Below are positions 7,513-14,258 of a stretch of 43,596 nucleotides of DNA, in pieces. Both the position numbers and the translations under genes were made by a program. The DNA is taken from positions 1 to 43,596 of the IMG/VR virus record IMGVR_UViG_3300018005_000023; one strand, 5' to 3'. Position 1 is the first letter of the stretch; every line of letters starts with the position of its first letter. The notes beneath the pieces are model-generated. The model was given only the letters and a program-made list of their open reading frames with translations, searched no databases and had not been told where the DNA came from. The stretch comes from a virus.

Positions 7513-7590
7513 ATGAGCAAAGCGACCAAACTCAACACGCCGATGAAGTCGGCGAAGAAAGCCCTCCGCAAGAGAGGCTCGAAGCGTTAG
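7513..7590 (+). CDS. 25-residue basic peptide
   Basis: The ATG at 7513 opens a 25-residue peptide ending in 'KSAKKALRKRGSKR', again strongly basic, like the peptide at 7327-7389. There is no clear Shine-Dalgarno. It lies 17 bases before the next gene. Two basic mini-peptides in a row between portal and scaffold are unusual; similar short Lys/Arg-rich proteins occur in phages, but function is unknown. It may be chance. Confidence 0.4.
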   Translation: MSKATKLNTPMKSAKKALRKRGSKR

Positions 7591-7607
7591 CCGCTGGTGT
7601 CAACTCT

Positions 7608-7931
7608 ATGACCAGCCCACAAACTCCCTTCGCCTCCCCGCAGCCCCAGGCAGCGCCGTCCGGTTCCGGCCTGCAGGACTACAAGTCCGCGCTGGGCGTG
7701 AACGAGGCCAGCACCGCGCAACTCAACGCGGAGCAGATGCGGCGCCAGCAGATCCAGGCTGTCAGCGTACAGATCCAGGGTCTAGGCACCGCTCTTGACG
7801 GGATTTCGAGACAGTTTCCGGCGGCATCGAAATCGGTGCTGGAGTTGAAACGGAACCTGACCAAACTGCTGGTCGAAATCGTTGGTTCTTCCATGTCGGA
7901 AAGCCAGCCCTCCACCGGAGCAATGGGATGA
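7608..7931 (+). CDS. Small helical head-region protein
   Basis: This 107-residue protein has a Pro/Gln/Ser-rich disordered N-terminus (about 1-25), then a long predicted helix from about residue 30 to 90 including 'AEQMRRQQIQAVSVQIQGLG' and 'KSVLELKRNLTKLLVEIVGS'. Its position directly before the scaffold gene suggests a minor head or assembly protein. The upstream ribosome site is weak. The stop overlaps the mini-ORF at 7928 (ATGA). No family recognised. Confidence 0.7.
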   Translation: MTSPQTPFASPQPQAAPSGSGLQDYKSALGVNEASTAQLNAEQMRRQQIQAVSVQIQGLGTALDGISRQFPAASKSVLELKRNLTKLLVEIVGSSMSESQPSTGAMG

Positions 7932-7990
7932 TTTCCCACGAGGCGCTGGCGCAGTCCGTAGTATCCGCAGCCCGCAAGGGAAGGAGTTGA
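7928..7990 (+). CDS. 20-residue coupling mini-ORF
   Basis: The ATG at 7928 overlaps the preceding TGA (ATGA), and the frame ends at TGA 7988-7990, three bases before the scaffold ATG at 7994. Its last codons contain the scaffold gene's AAGGAG (7981-7986), so ribosomes translating this frame would pass over that site and could re-initiate at scaffold. It may serve translational coupling, or be chance. Confidence 0.35.
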   Translation: MISHEALAQSVVSAARKGRS

Positions 7991-7993
7991 AAG

Positions 7994-8881
7994 ATGCCAT
8001 TCGAAACCGTCGTTAAGGAACTCACAGCCGCCGGGGTCGATCCGGCCAAGGCGGAAGAGATCATCAAGGACGAAAAGATAGCCACGGCCTTGCAGCACTC
8101 GCTGGAGCATGGTTTGCGCCAGAACGAGTTTGATCGCAAGATGAACCTCGGCAAAGCCGAGCTGGCCGCAGAAAAACAGCGTGTCGCCGAACAGGCCGCC
8201 GGCCTGGAAACCGAGCGGACGCGCATGACGGAGCAGTTTTTGGAGGCCCAGAAGCAGCGCGAAGCCGCCGACATGGTGCTGGCCGAGGCGCTGGCGCGGG
8301 CCAAGACCGCCGAAGCGACCTATGGCGTGCCGCTGACCAAGGAGATTTTCGGGGATCATACCCCCGGTCCAGCGCCCACCAGAAAGCCGGAACCCGTGCA
8401 GCAGCCGCCCGCCGTTGATCCCGCTCTGGGTAAGCGGATGGACGACCTGGAAGGATTGTTCCAGGCGCTGCCGGAACTGCAGTTGGAGTTTCAGGACATT
8501 GCCGTGAGGCACGCGCAGTTGTTCCCCGACAAGCCGCTGGACATGAAAGCCGTCTGGAGCAAGGCCAAGGAATTGCGCCAGAAGCCGACCCAGGTTTGGG
8601 ATAACCTGTTCGGCGCCACCCAGAAGGAAGAAGAGATCGTGGCCGAACGCTACCGGCTCGAAGGCGAAGCACGGGCGCGCACCAAATTCGAGCAGGATGC
8701 GAGCAAGCGGGCGGCGGCGCCCTTCGGAGTGCCGGCCGCGCCTAGCCCGATCTTCGCCGCCTCAGCCAACAAGAACACCAGCAACGACCGGACACGGAAC
8801 ATGGCCGAGGCGGTGCAGCGCGCCACCGAAGCGATGATGTCAGGCAAATATGCGTCGGGCGCGGCCCGGCGCGAGACGTAA
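7994..8881 (+). CDS. Putative capsid scaffolding protein
   Basis: This 295-residue, highly charged, largely helical protein lies immediately before the major capsid gene. Residues about 55-115 form a Glu/Gln/Ala/Arg-rich coiled coil ('AELAAEKQRVAEQAAGLE'), followed by a Pro-rich linker ('PGPAPTRKPEPVQQPP') and a second helical part around 150-250. The C-terminal ~40 residues are basic, as in scaffolds that bind coat protein. A strong AAGGAG (7981-7986) precedes the ATG. Scaffolds diverge quickly, so the call rests on composition and position. A fused protease is not visible. Confidence 0.75.
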   Translation: MPFETVVKELTAAGVDPAKAEEIIKDEKIATALQHSLEHGLRQNEFDRKMNLGKAELAAEKQRVAEQAAGLETERTRMTEQFLEAQKQREAADMVLAEALARAKTAEATYGVPLTKEIFGDHTPGPAPTRKPEPVQQPPAVDPALGKRMDDLEGLFQALPELQLEFQDIAVRHAQLFPDKPLDMKAVWSKAKELRQKPTQVWDNLFGATQKEEEIVAERYRLEGEARARTKFEQDASKRAAAPFGVPAAPSPIFAASANKNTSNDRTRNMAEAVQRATEAMMSGKYASGAARRET

Positions 8882-8939
8882 ACCCGCCGAGCGAGGCCAG
8901 CAAGCCCGTCCGGCCAGAACGGTTAAATGAGGAAAGAAC

Positions 8940-10100
8940 ATGGCTGATCCGGCATTGGACGAGCTATCCGCAACTACGTTGTATGAGATTTATCCGGCAG
9001 TTGTGCAGGATAATTTTTTCAACGACGTACCTTTTCTCGCTTACATCCGAGACCACTGTCTGGCGACGTTTGGCGGTGGCTCGACGATGCAGCAAACATT
9101 CCTGTATGCACCGCTGCTGACCAACTCCTACGGGATTGGCGCGCAGTTCAACCTGGACAAGGTGCAGACAATCGCAGGCACTCGGTTCGACCCGAAGTAT
9201 TACGTGTCGATCTACCCCGAGTACATGGAGAACATCGACGTGATGAACGTCGGGCCAAACGCCGTGTTCAGCCTGTTGAGCCTCAACACGGCGAACATGA
9301 TGAACTCCATCTGCGCGCAAGTAGCGATTGCGATGTCGCTGCATGGCCAGACTTCCGCCACCACCGGCGTCGTGGGCACGCGGCCTTACGACATCAATGG
9401 CTGGATTGAGGCCATGAACGACGGCGCCACCCCCGGCTGGGACGGCTCGTACTTCACCAGCTACGGCGGCCAGACGCGCAACGCCGCCATCGGCTCGACG
9501 CTGAACTCTATCCCCCGCTACTGCGGCGACTCGACGACTGCGGCGGCAGGCACATCCAAGGGCGGGCCGATCACGTACTCGGTCCTGGAGGAAGGCTATT
9601 GGGATGCCTCAATCGGCCGCGAGCGGCCGGACCTAGGCGTGACCACCAAGCGCGCCTTCGCCTATATCAAGGAAAAGATCCAGCCGCTGCAGCGCGGCGA
9701 ACTGGTCACGGCGCAGGATGCCATCTGGGGTGTCACCGGAGTCAAGATGAACGATGCGGTCATCTTCCCCGACGACTACTTCCCGTCGTCCGTTTACGGC
9801 GTCAACGACCCGGTGCTAGGCAATTACCTGACCTCGACCTTCACCGTCCCGTCCGGCTGTGCCACGGCCTCCAACCTGCCGGTGGCGACTGCGGTGGCCA
9901 CGGTAGGCGAGGTTTTCTGCTGGTTCAATACCCGCAAGTGGCAGCTCCGGCTGTCGGCCAGCCCGCGCTATCAGTTCGGGCTGTGGGGCTTCTACCCGGC
10001 GCAGGATTCCACCAAGGTGGTTGCGCGCACCCATGCCGCGCTGAATCTGGTTTGCACCAGCCCGCGGCATCAAAAGCAGTTCTACGGGATTGCTGCGTAA
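8940..10100 (+). CDS. Major capsid protein (HK97-fold expected)
   Basis: The product is 386 residues. It follows the scaffold gene and precedes a decoration-like protein, the standard place for the coat gene. The start 'ADPALDELSATTLYEI' followed by 'VQDNFFNDVPFLAYIR' is typical of podovirus-type coats that begin with an N-terminal helix and an E-loop segment. The C-terminal 'CWFNTRKWQLRLSASPRYQF' and 'VVARTHAALNLVCTSPRHQ' resemble the P-domain/A-domain closing strands of this group. GAGGAAAG lies before the ATG. The beta-strand content, Gly/Thr/Asn richness and codon use fit a highly expressed virion protein. No maturation cleavage motif is evident. Confidence 0.85.
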   Translation: MADPALDELSATTLYEIYPAVVQDNFFNDVPFLAYIRDHCLATFGGGSTMQQTFLYAPLLTNSYGIGAQFNLDKVQTIAGTRFDPKYYVSIYPEYMENIDVMNVGPNAVFSLLSLNTANMMNSICAQVAIAMSLHGQTSATTGVVGTRPYDINGWIEAMNDGATPGWDGSYFTSYGGQTRNAAIGSTLNSIPRYCGDSTTAAAGTSKGGPITYSVLEEGYWDASIGRERPDLGVTTKRAFAYIKEKIQPLQRGELVTAQDAIWGVTGVKMNDAVIFPDDYFPSSVYGVNDPVLGNYLTSTFTVPSGCATASNLPVATAVATVGEVFCWFNTRKWQLRLSASPRYQFGLWGFYPAQDSTKVVARTHAALNLVCTSPRHQKQFYGIAA

Positions 10101-10108
10101 GGACTTAG

Positions 10109-10125
10109 CTGAGGCGCCTCCTCAG
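10109..10125 (+). promoter_or_regulatory. Intergenic stem-loop after the coat gene
   Basis: CTGAGG (10109-10114) pairs perfectly with CCTCAG (10120-10125) around a 5-base loop. No U-tract follows; instead the next bases carry the ribosome site (AAAAGGAG) of the 10148 gene. It may stabilise the coat mRNA 3' end or tune expression of the following gene. Confidence 0.45.
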
Positions 10126-10147
10126 AAAGAAAAGGAGTAAACTCAAC

Positions 10148-10768
10148 ATGCCCAATGGGCCTTCTCAAGCGATTTCCAGGACCACCTACCCGGCGCTGAA
10201 CGACATCAACGACGCGGTAGCCGGCGGCCAGGCTTCTATCAGCGGTGCAGCGACATACGCCGCGCAACTCGGTGCGCGCGTGTGGCTGGACGGCAATGCC
10301 GGCGGCGTGCGCTACGACACGGCGGTTGGCACGCTGTACGGCGGCTGCTTCCAGTACGTGCGGCTGTACGCCAGCGCTTCGGCCGCAGTGACGGTTGGCC
10401 GGCCGGCGGTGTGGGCCTACGATCAGCTCACGACCTGTTTCGAAAACTACACTGTCACCACGGACGGCAACTCGGCGCTGCGCACGGGCCGCATTGCGGG
10501 CATCTTCCTGAACGTCATCACAGCCGGGTACTACGGCTGGATTCAGACCAAGGGGAAAGTGAAAGTGAAGTTCACCACGCTCACCGGCACCCCGGTGGAC
10601 GGCGATCTGGTGTATCTGGACGCCTCTTCGGGATTGGCGCTCAACGCCAACGACGGCGTGACGGTCACTACGACCATTCTCAAGGCCCTGATCGGCGTGG
10701 CGCTCGGCGCTCCGACGACCGGCGGCACAACCCTGGTGCTGCTGCGCGGCATCCCCGACGTGGTGTAA
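10148..10768 (+). CDS. Head decoration-like virion protein
   Basis: This 206-residue beta-rich, Gly/Ala/Thr-rich protein lies directly after the coat gene with a strong AAGGAG upstream. The C-terminal half, with 'GWIQTKGKVKVKFTT', 'PVDGDLVYLDASSGLA' and 'IGVALGAPTTGG', shows the layout of capsid-cement proteins of the DUF2190-like type: 'G.v.v......GD.vylda...g.......vG.a'. It probably binds the outer capsid surface and stabilises it. Two cysteines (in 'GGCFQY' and 'TTCFEN') are present. An alternative is an unrelated minor head protein. Confidence 0.65.
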   Translation: MPNGPSQAISRTTYPALNDINDAVAGGQASISGAATYAAQLGARVWLDGNAGGVRYDTAVGTLYGGCFQYVRLYASASAAVTVGRPAVWAYDQLTTCFENYTVTTDGNSALRTGRIAGIFLNVITAGYYGWIQTKGKVKVKFTTLTGTPVDGDLVYLDASSGLALNANDGVTVTTTILKALIGVALGAPTTGGTTLVLLRGIPDVV

Positions 10769-10778
10769 GGAGGGACGT

Positions 10779-11162
10779 ATGGCGTTTTCTTCCTTTCCCC
10801 GCGCCCTTGCCCCGTCCGGCAATGAACCGTATTGCCGAGGACTTTGGACCGGCCCGTCGAGTTACACGCGGGTCGGGACAACGCCAGTAGCTTCCGGCGG
10901 CAACGTCTCCAACGGAGACCCACTAGCCGCGGCAACTATCGGCGTCAAGATGATCGTCAGCATCGAGGTTGCCGTGTCGTGGACGGGCAACTACCTGGTG
11001 CTGCCGATCCGCGTTTCCGAAGCTAAGTACGTCCTGAAGTGGATTGCGCTAGTCACCGGCACTGCTGGCGGCCAGTCGCAGACCGCTTACACAGAAGCCG
11101 TCACGGGCACCGACCTCAGCGGCGAATACGTCAAACTGTGGATCAACACACTCACGGGGTGA
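10779..11162 (+). CDS. Hypothetical virion-region protein
   Basis: The product is 127 residues; the ATG is preceded by a strong GGAGGG. Predicted mostly beta, with 'GVKMIVSIEVAVSWTGNYLVLPIRV' as two strands and a Gly/Thr/Ser-rich remainder. It lies between the decoration-like and adaptor-like genes; a second capsid-surface or neck component is plausible, but the family is not recognised. Confidence 0.7.
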   Translation: MAFSSFPRALAPSGNEPYCRGLWTGPSSYTRVGTTPVASGGNVSNGDPLAAATIGVKMIVSIEVAVSWTGNYLVLPIRVSEAKYVLKWIALVTGTAGGQSQTAYTEAVTGTDLSGEYVKLWINTLTG

Positions 11163-11168
11163 GACGCC

Positions 11169-12158
11169 GTGAGCACACTCGCGCAACTTGCGGCGGAGTT
11201 GAAGTCCTGGCACTCCGATCTTGACCCGCTGGCTTGCCTGCCGCTTGTCCAGCGGGCCTACAAGGATATCCGCGACTCGCGCGACTGGTCGTTCAACAAG
11301 GGCAACGGGTCGTGGTTCACCCCCTCGCCAATCAATGGCGGGCACGTGACCACGACCCAATTCTCTGCATCCGTAGTCGGCGACGCCACCGCCTCCGCGC
11401 TGTGGCTGGCGATTGCGCTGCCCGCCGCTCCGCAAAGCCCGATCACGCTGCGCCAATTCCGCGTGACCGGCGGACCGATCTACAACATCATCGTCTACGA
11501 CGGCGCGAGCACAATCACCTTGGACCGGCCCTATGCGGAGACGGGCGGCGCCGGGGGATCGTACATGATCTACCAGCCCTACATGCCCGCGCCGGCCATC
11601 GACTTCAAGCGTTGGATGTCGATTGTGGACCCTATCTCGGGCTACCGTTTCCGCTACGAGAATATGTTTCGCACACAGAAGGAACTTGATCTGCGCGACC
11701 CGCAGCGCACTTCTTACGGCTGGCCGACGTGGGTAGTGGGCAAGGACTATGTGACCGTCCCCAACGACACGCAGCAGCGACCGCGATTCGAGTTGGGGCT
11801 AGGCCATCCGGTGCAGGCCCTGGGCTACATCCTGGAGTACATGACTAACGGCGACTTGGCGGCGACCCCTACGGCCGTGCTGCCGCAGCAGATCAGCGAT
11901 GCGACGATCCTGGCTCGCGCCAGATACTACGCGCACGACCTGGTGGCCAATCAGCCGAATGTGGACATTAAGGTGAAGGCCTTTCATCTCCAGAAAATGC
12001 GGACGGTGGAAGCACAGTTTGTGGATCTGCTGCGAGGGGATCAGCAGAATGACAACGCGATTTTCGACAGCAAGGTGATCGACGAGAGCCACGGGCCGGA
12101 TCTGTCTGGTCCGATTGACGCCGACTACCTACAAAGCCACGTTCTTTACTGGACTTAA
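11169..12158 (+). CDS. Head-tail adaptor / tail-tube-A-like protein (putative)
   Basis: This 329-residue protein starts at a GTG just after the previous stop. Its N-terminal helical motif 'LPLVQRAYKDIRDSRDWSF' resembles that of adaptor proteins that bind the portal ring in short-tailed phages ('..i..aYr.i.d..dW.f'). A beta region follows, then 'RARYYAHDLVANQPNVD' and a long C-terminal helix ending in 'ESHGPDLSGPIDADYLQSH'. The overall arrangement, position downstream of capsid genes and length suit a neck protein of the T7 gp11/P22 gp4 type. Assigned by layout and weak motif similarity only. Confidence 0.6.
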   Translation: MSTLAQLAAELKSWHSDLDPLACLPLVQRAYKDIRDSRDWSFNKGNGSWFTPSPINGGHVTTTQFSASVVGDATASALWLAIALPAAPQSPITLRQFRVTGGPIYNIIVYDGASTITLDRPYAETGGAGGSYMIYQPYMPAPAIDFKRWMSIVDPISGYRFRYENMFRTQKELDLRDPQRTSYGWPTWVVGKDYVTVPNDTQQRPRFELGLGHPVQALGYILEYMTNGDLAATPTAVLPQQISDATILARARYYAHDLVANQPNVDIKVKAFHLQKMRTVEAQFVDLLRGDQQNDNAIFDSKVIDESHGPDLSGPIDADYLQSHVLYWT

Positions 12159-12160
12159 AT

Positions 12161-12424
12161 ATGCCTCAAATTGAATGGAAAATCGACGCGGGACACATCA
12201 TCACGATTGTCATGCTCATCGCGGCAATCTCGCTAAGTTGGGGATCTCTAAACACCAAGATTGACTTGAATGCGAATGCCCTTCTCTCGTTACAGGTTCA
12301 AGTGGAGAGCATCCGGGCGACTCAAATTCAAGTTCTTCAGGACCAAGCCCATATACGAGGCAAGCTCGAAGAGCACGACAGGGAAGATACCGCGTGGAGA
12401 GAGGCACATCCTAGCGTAAGATGA
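12161..12424 (+). CDS. Small single-pass membrane protein with coiled coil
   Basis: This 87-residue protein has one hydrophobic segment at about residues 11-30 ('HIITIVMLIAAISLSW'), then a polar helical region ('LLSLQVQVESIRATQIQVLQ') ending in a charged tail ('HDREDTAWREAH'). This N-terminal anchor plus coiled-coil plan is shared by inner-membrane spanins, some holin-like proteins and phage inner-membrane accessory proteins. No endolysin lies beside it, so a lysis role is only a possibility. It begins two bases after the preceding stop, in the same operon. Confidence 0.7.
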   Translation: MPQIEWKIDAGHIITIVMLIAAISLSWGSLNTKIDLNANALLSLQVQVESIRATQIQVLQDQAHIRGKLEEHDREDTAWREAHPSVR

Positions 12425-12440
12425 GTTGAAAGGAGCCAAT

Positions 12441-12704
12441 ATGGCAAATGATCTGAGTTCTCCGATGGGTTCGCGGCCTTACGCCGATGGTGGCAAGGGC
12501 GGCGAGCACCCCGGTATCAAGGACGGCGTGGCGCTGGGTGCACCGTCCGGTTCGGAACTGATGACACCGATGCAGCAGCGGCCCGAGCCGGTCAAAACGA
12601 TTCCGGCGCCGGCTGGCCCGGTGACTTTTCAAGTGACCGAAGACGTGCAGTCGATAGAGGGTCGCAAGGGCGCTTTCCCGACCGGCACCAGCATAAAGGC
12701 GTAG
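12441..12704 (+). CDS. Small hypothetical protein, Gly/Pro-rich
   Basis: The product is 87 residues from the ATG at 12441; AAAGGAG (12429-12435) makes this start clear over the TTG at 12426. It is low-complexity and probably disordered in its first half (Gly, Pro, Ser), with a short C-terminal strand region 'GPVTFQVTEDVQSIEG'. It sits in the operon between the membrane protein and the basic protein at 12708. No family recognised. Confidence 0.7.
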   Translation: MANDLSSPMGSRPYADGGKGGEHPGIKDGVALGAPSGSELMTPMQQRPEPVKTIPAPAGPVTFQVTEDVQSIEGRKGAFPTGTSIKA

Positions 12705-12707
12705 GGT

Positions 12708-12902
12708 ATGCCGTGGACGGCAAAATCAGCGCGGCGGCACACGCGGAAGGCGAAGTCTGCCAAAAGCAAACGCCAGTGGGCGCACGTCTCCAATAGCATG
12801 TTGGAACGGGGCTATTCGGAGGGACAAGCCATCCGCGCAGCCAATTCGGTGGTCAAGCGCCGCGGTAAGAAGAAGTCGGTTAAGCGGTCTTCGAAGCGAT
12901 GA
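12708..12902 (+). CDS. Small basic phage protein of the 'AIRAAN' type
   Basis: This 64-residue, strongly basic protein has Lys/Arg-rich ends and a conserved core 'QWAHVSNSMLERGYSEGQA' followed by 'IRAANSVVKRR'. That core pattern, W-x-H-x-x-N-x-x-L-x-x-G-x-S-E-x-x-A-I-R-x-A-N, recurs in many small phage and bacterial proteins; no biochemical role is established that I know of. The high charge suggests nucleic-acid contact. It is tightly spaced with both neighbours. Confidence 0.75.
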   Translation: MPWTAKSARRHTRKAKSAKSKRQWAHVSNSMLERGYSEGQAIRAANSVVKRRGKKKSVKRSSKR

Positions 12903-12905
12903 GAA

Positions 12906-14258
12906 ATGGCGATACCGTCAACGATCCCAGTCAGTATCGCATCGCTGACGACGCTGCTCGCGCAGCGCCTGGGGATCAATCTGTCGGCGAAGGATTACTG
13001 GGTCCAGAACGAATTGGACTATCTTGTTCGCAGCGCCATTCGGGAGTTCCAGGTGCTCACCGGATACTGGCGGGAGCGTTTAATACTCACCACCGTGGCC
13101 GGCACTCCTTTCTACGATCTATCGGCCATTGCCTCCCCGGCAATCCAGAATTCGGTTCTTGACACTGACATTCTGGCCCAGGTGGGCTATCACCTCTTGG
13201 AATACGCGGGGTCCGGGGACTACATCAACACAGGCCAGTTCAGCATTGACGCCGTGGCCGCCGCCCTGGGCGAGCAGACAGACCGCATCCTGGGTGAGAC
13301 GCGGCTGATGGTGGCCGACGAGGAGACGCTGCCCGGCCCGCCGCCGCCGCAAGGGCGCGTGCTACTGAATCCGGCCACAATCCAGATCCACCGCGCTGAG
13401 TGGCAGGATGCCGCATCCGGCCTGTGGAGCCTACTCGACCGCAGCGACGACATCAGCGGCTACGGCTGGTCGAACAACTGGCAACAGAACCCCACTACGC
13501 CGCAGGCTTACGCGCTGGATGTGACCCCGCCGCTGCAGTTGCAGTTCATCCCGCCGCCGCTGGCCGAAGGCGCGCTGTCGCTTCTGCTGACTGTCTCGCA
13601 GGGCTATGCCTACAGTGCGGGAACCCCGGTCACACTGGCGTTGCCCGACGATTCCACTTGGGCCTTGACTTGGGGAGTGCTGGCGGCGGTGTTGCGGCAG
13701 GATGCTCAGTCGCGCGATTACCGCCGCGCCGATTACGCGCAGCAGCGTTTCCATTCGGCCTTGGGTGTGCTGAAAAGTTTCCCGTGCGTGCTGCAGGCGT
13801 GGCCGCTGGGATTGCAGCAGTTGCCCTCGACGTTGTTCAATCTCGACCACTGGCAGCCTGGCTGGCGCAATCTAACCCCCGGCTCGCCGCAGACTATCGC
13901 GCTCGGAGGTCGCAATCTGGTGGCAGTGGTGCCGCTTCCGGACGAGGTGTACGAAATAGCGCTGGATTGTATTGGCAATTCGCCAGCCAGTGTGGCTCCC
14001 AGTACTACCAGTTTCGCTGTGGCCAACGATATTGTGACGGCGCTGCTCGACAATGCCCAGCACGCCGCTTGCTTCAAACTGGCCGGCCCGGAGTTTGAAG
14101 GCACGATGGGGATGTACCGCTCCTTCCTGGAAGTGGCCGAGTCGTATGCCTCGCGCGAGCGCGCCGAAGCCATCAACTGGAAGAACCTGCGGGCCGTCAC
14201 GATGCTCGAAAACCAGCAGACACCGTATGAACTGGCCCCGGCGGAGGAGACGGCCTGA
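12906..14258 (+). CDS. Putative neck/tail protein
   Basis: This 450-residue protein begins three bases after the previous stop and ends overlapping the next start. Its N-terminal 'DYLVRSAIREFQVLTGYWRE' resembles the portal-binding helices of head-tail adaptors, as in 11169-12158. The middle is beta-rich with a Pro-rich linker ('LPGPPPPQG') and the C-terminus contains a helical 'MYRSFLEVAESYASRERAEA'. It could be a second connector or a tail-tube component. Membership of a named family cannot be shown. Confidence 0.6.
   Translation: MAIPSTIPVSIASLTTLLAQRLGINLSAKDYWVQNELDYLVRSAIREFQVLTGYWRERLILTTVAGTPFYDLSAIASPAIQNSVLDTDILAQVGYHLLEYAGSGDYINTGQFSIDAVAAALGEQTDRILGETRLMVADEETLPGPPPPQGRVLLNPATIQIHRAEWQDAASGLWSLLDRSDDISGYGWSNNWQQNPTTPQAYALDVTPPLQLQFIPPPLAEGALSLLLTVSQGYAYSAGTPVTLALPDDSTWALTWGVLAAVLRQDAQSRDYRRADYAQQRFHSALGVLKSFPCVLQAWPLGLQQLPSTLFNLDHWQPGWRNLTPGSPQTIALGGRNLVAVVPLPDEVYEIALDCIGNSPASVAPSTTSFAVANDIVTALLDNAQHAACFKLAGPEFEGTMGMYRSFLEVAESYASRERAEAINWKNLRAVTMLENQQTPYELAPAEETA

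Noticed and set aside
12161-12424. Definite holin or spanin
   Set aside because: One transmembrane segment plus coiled coil fits several protein types and no endolysin is adjacent.
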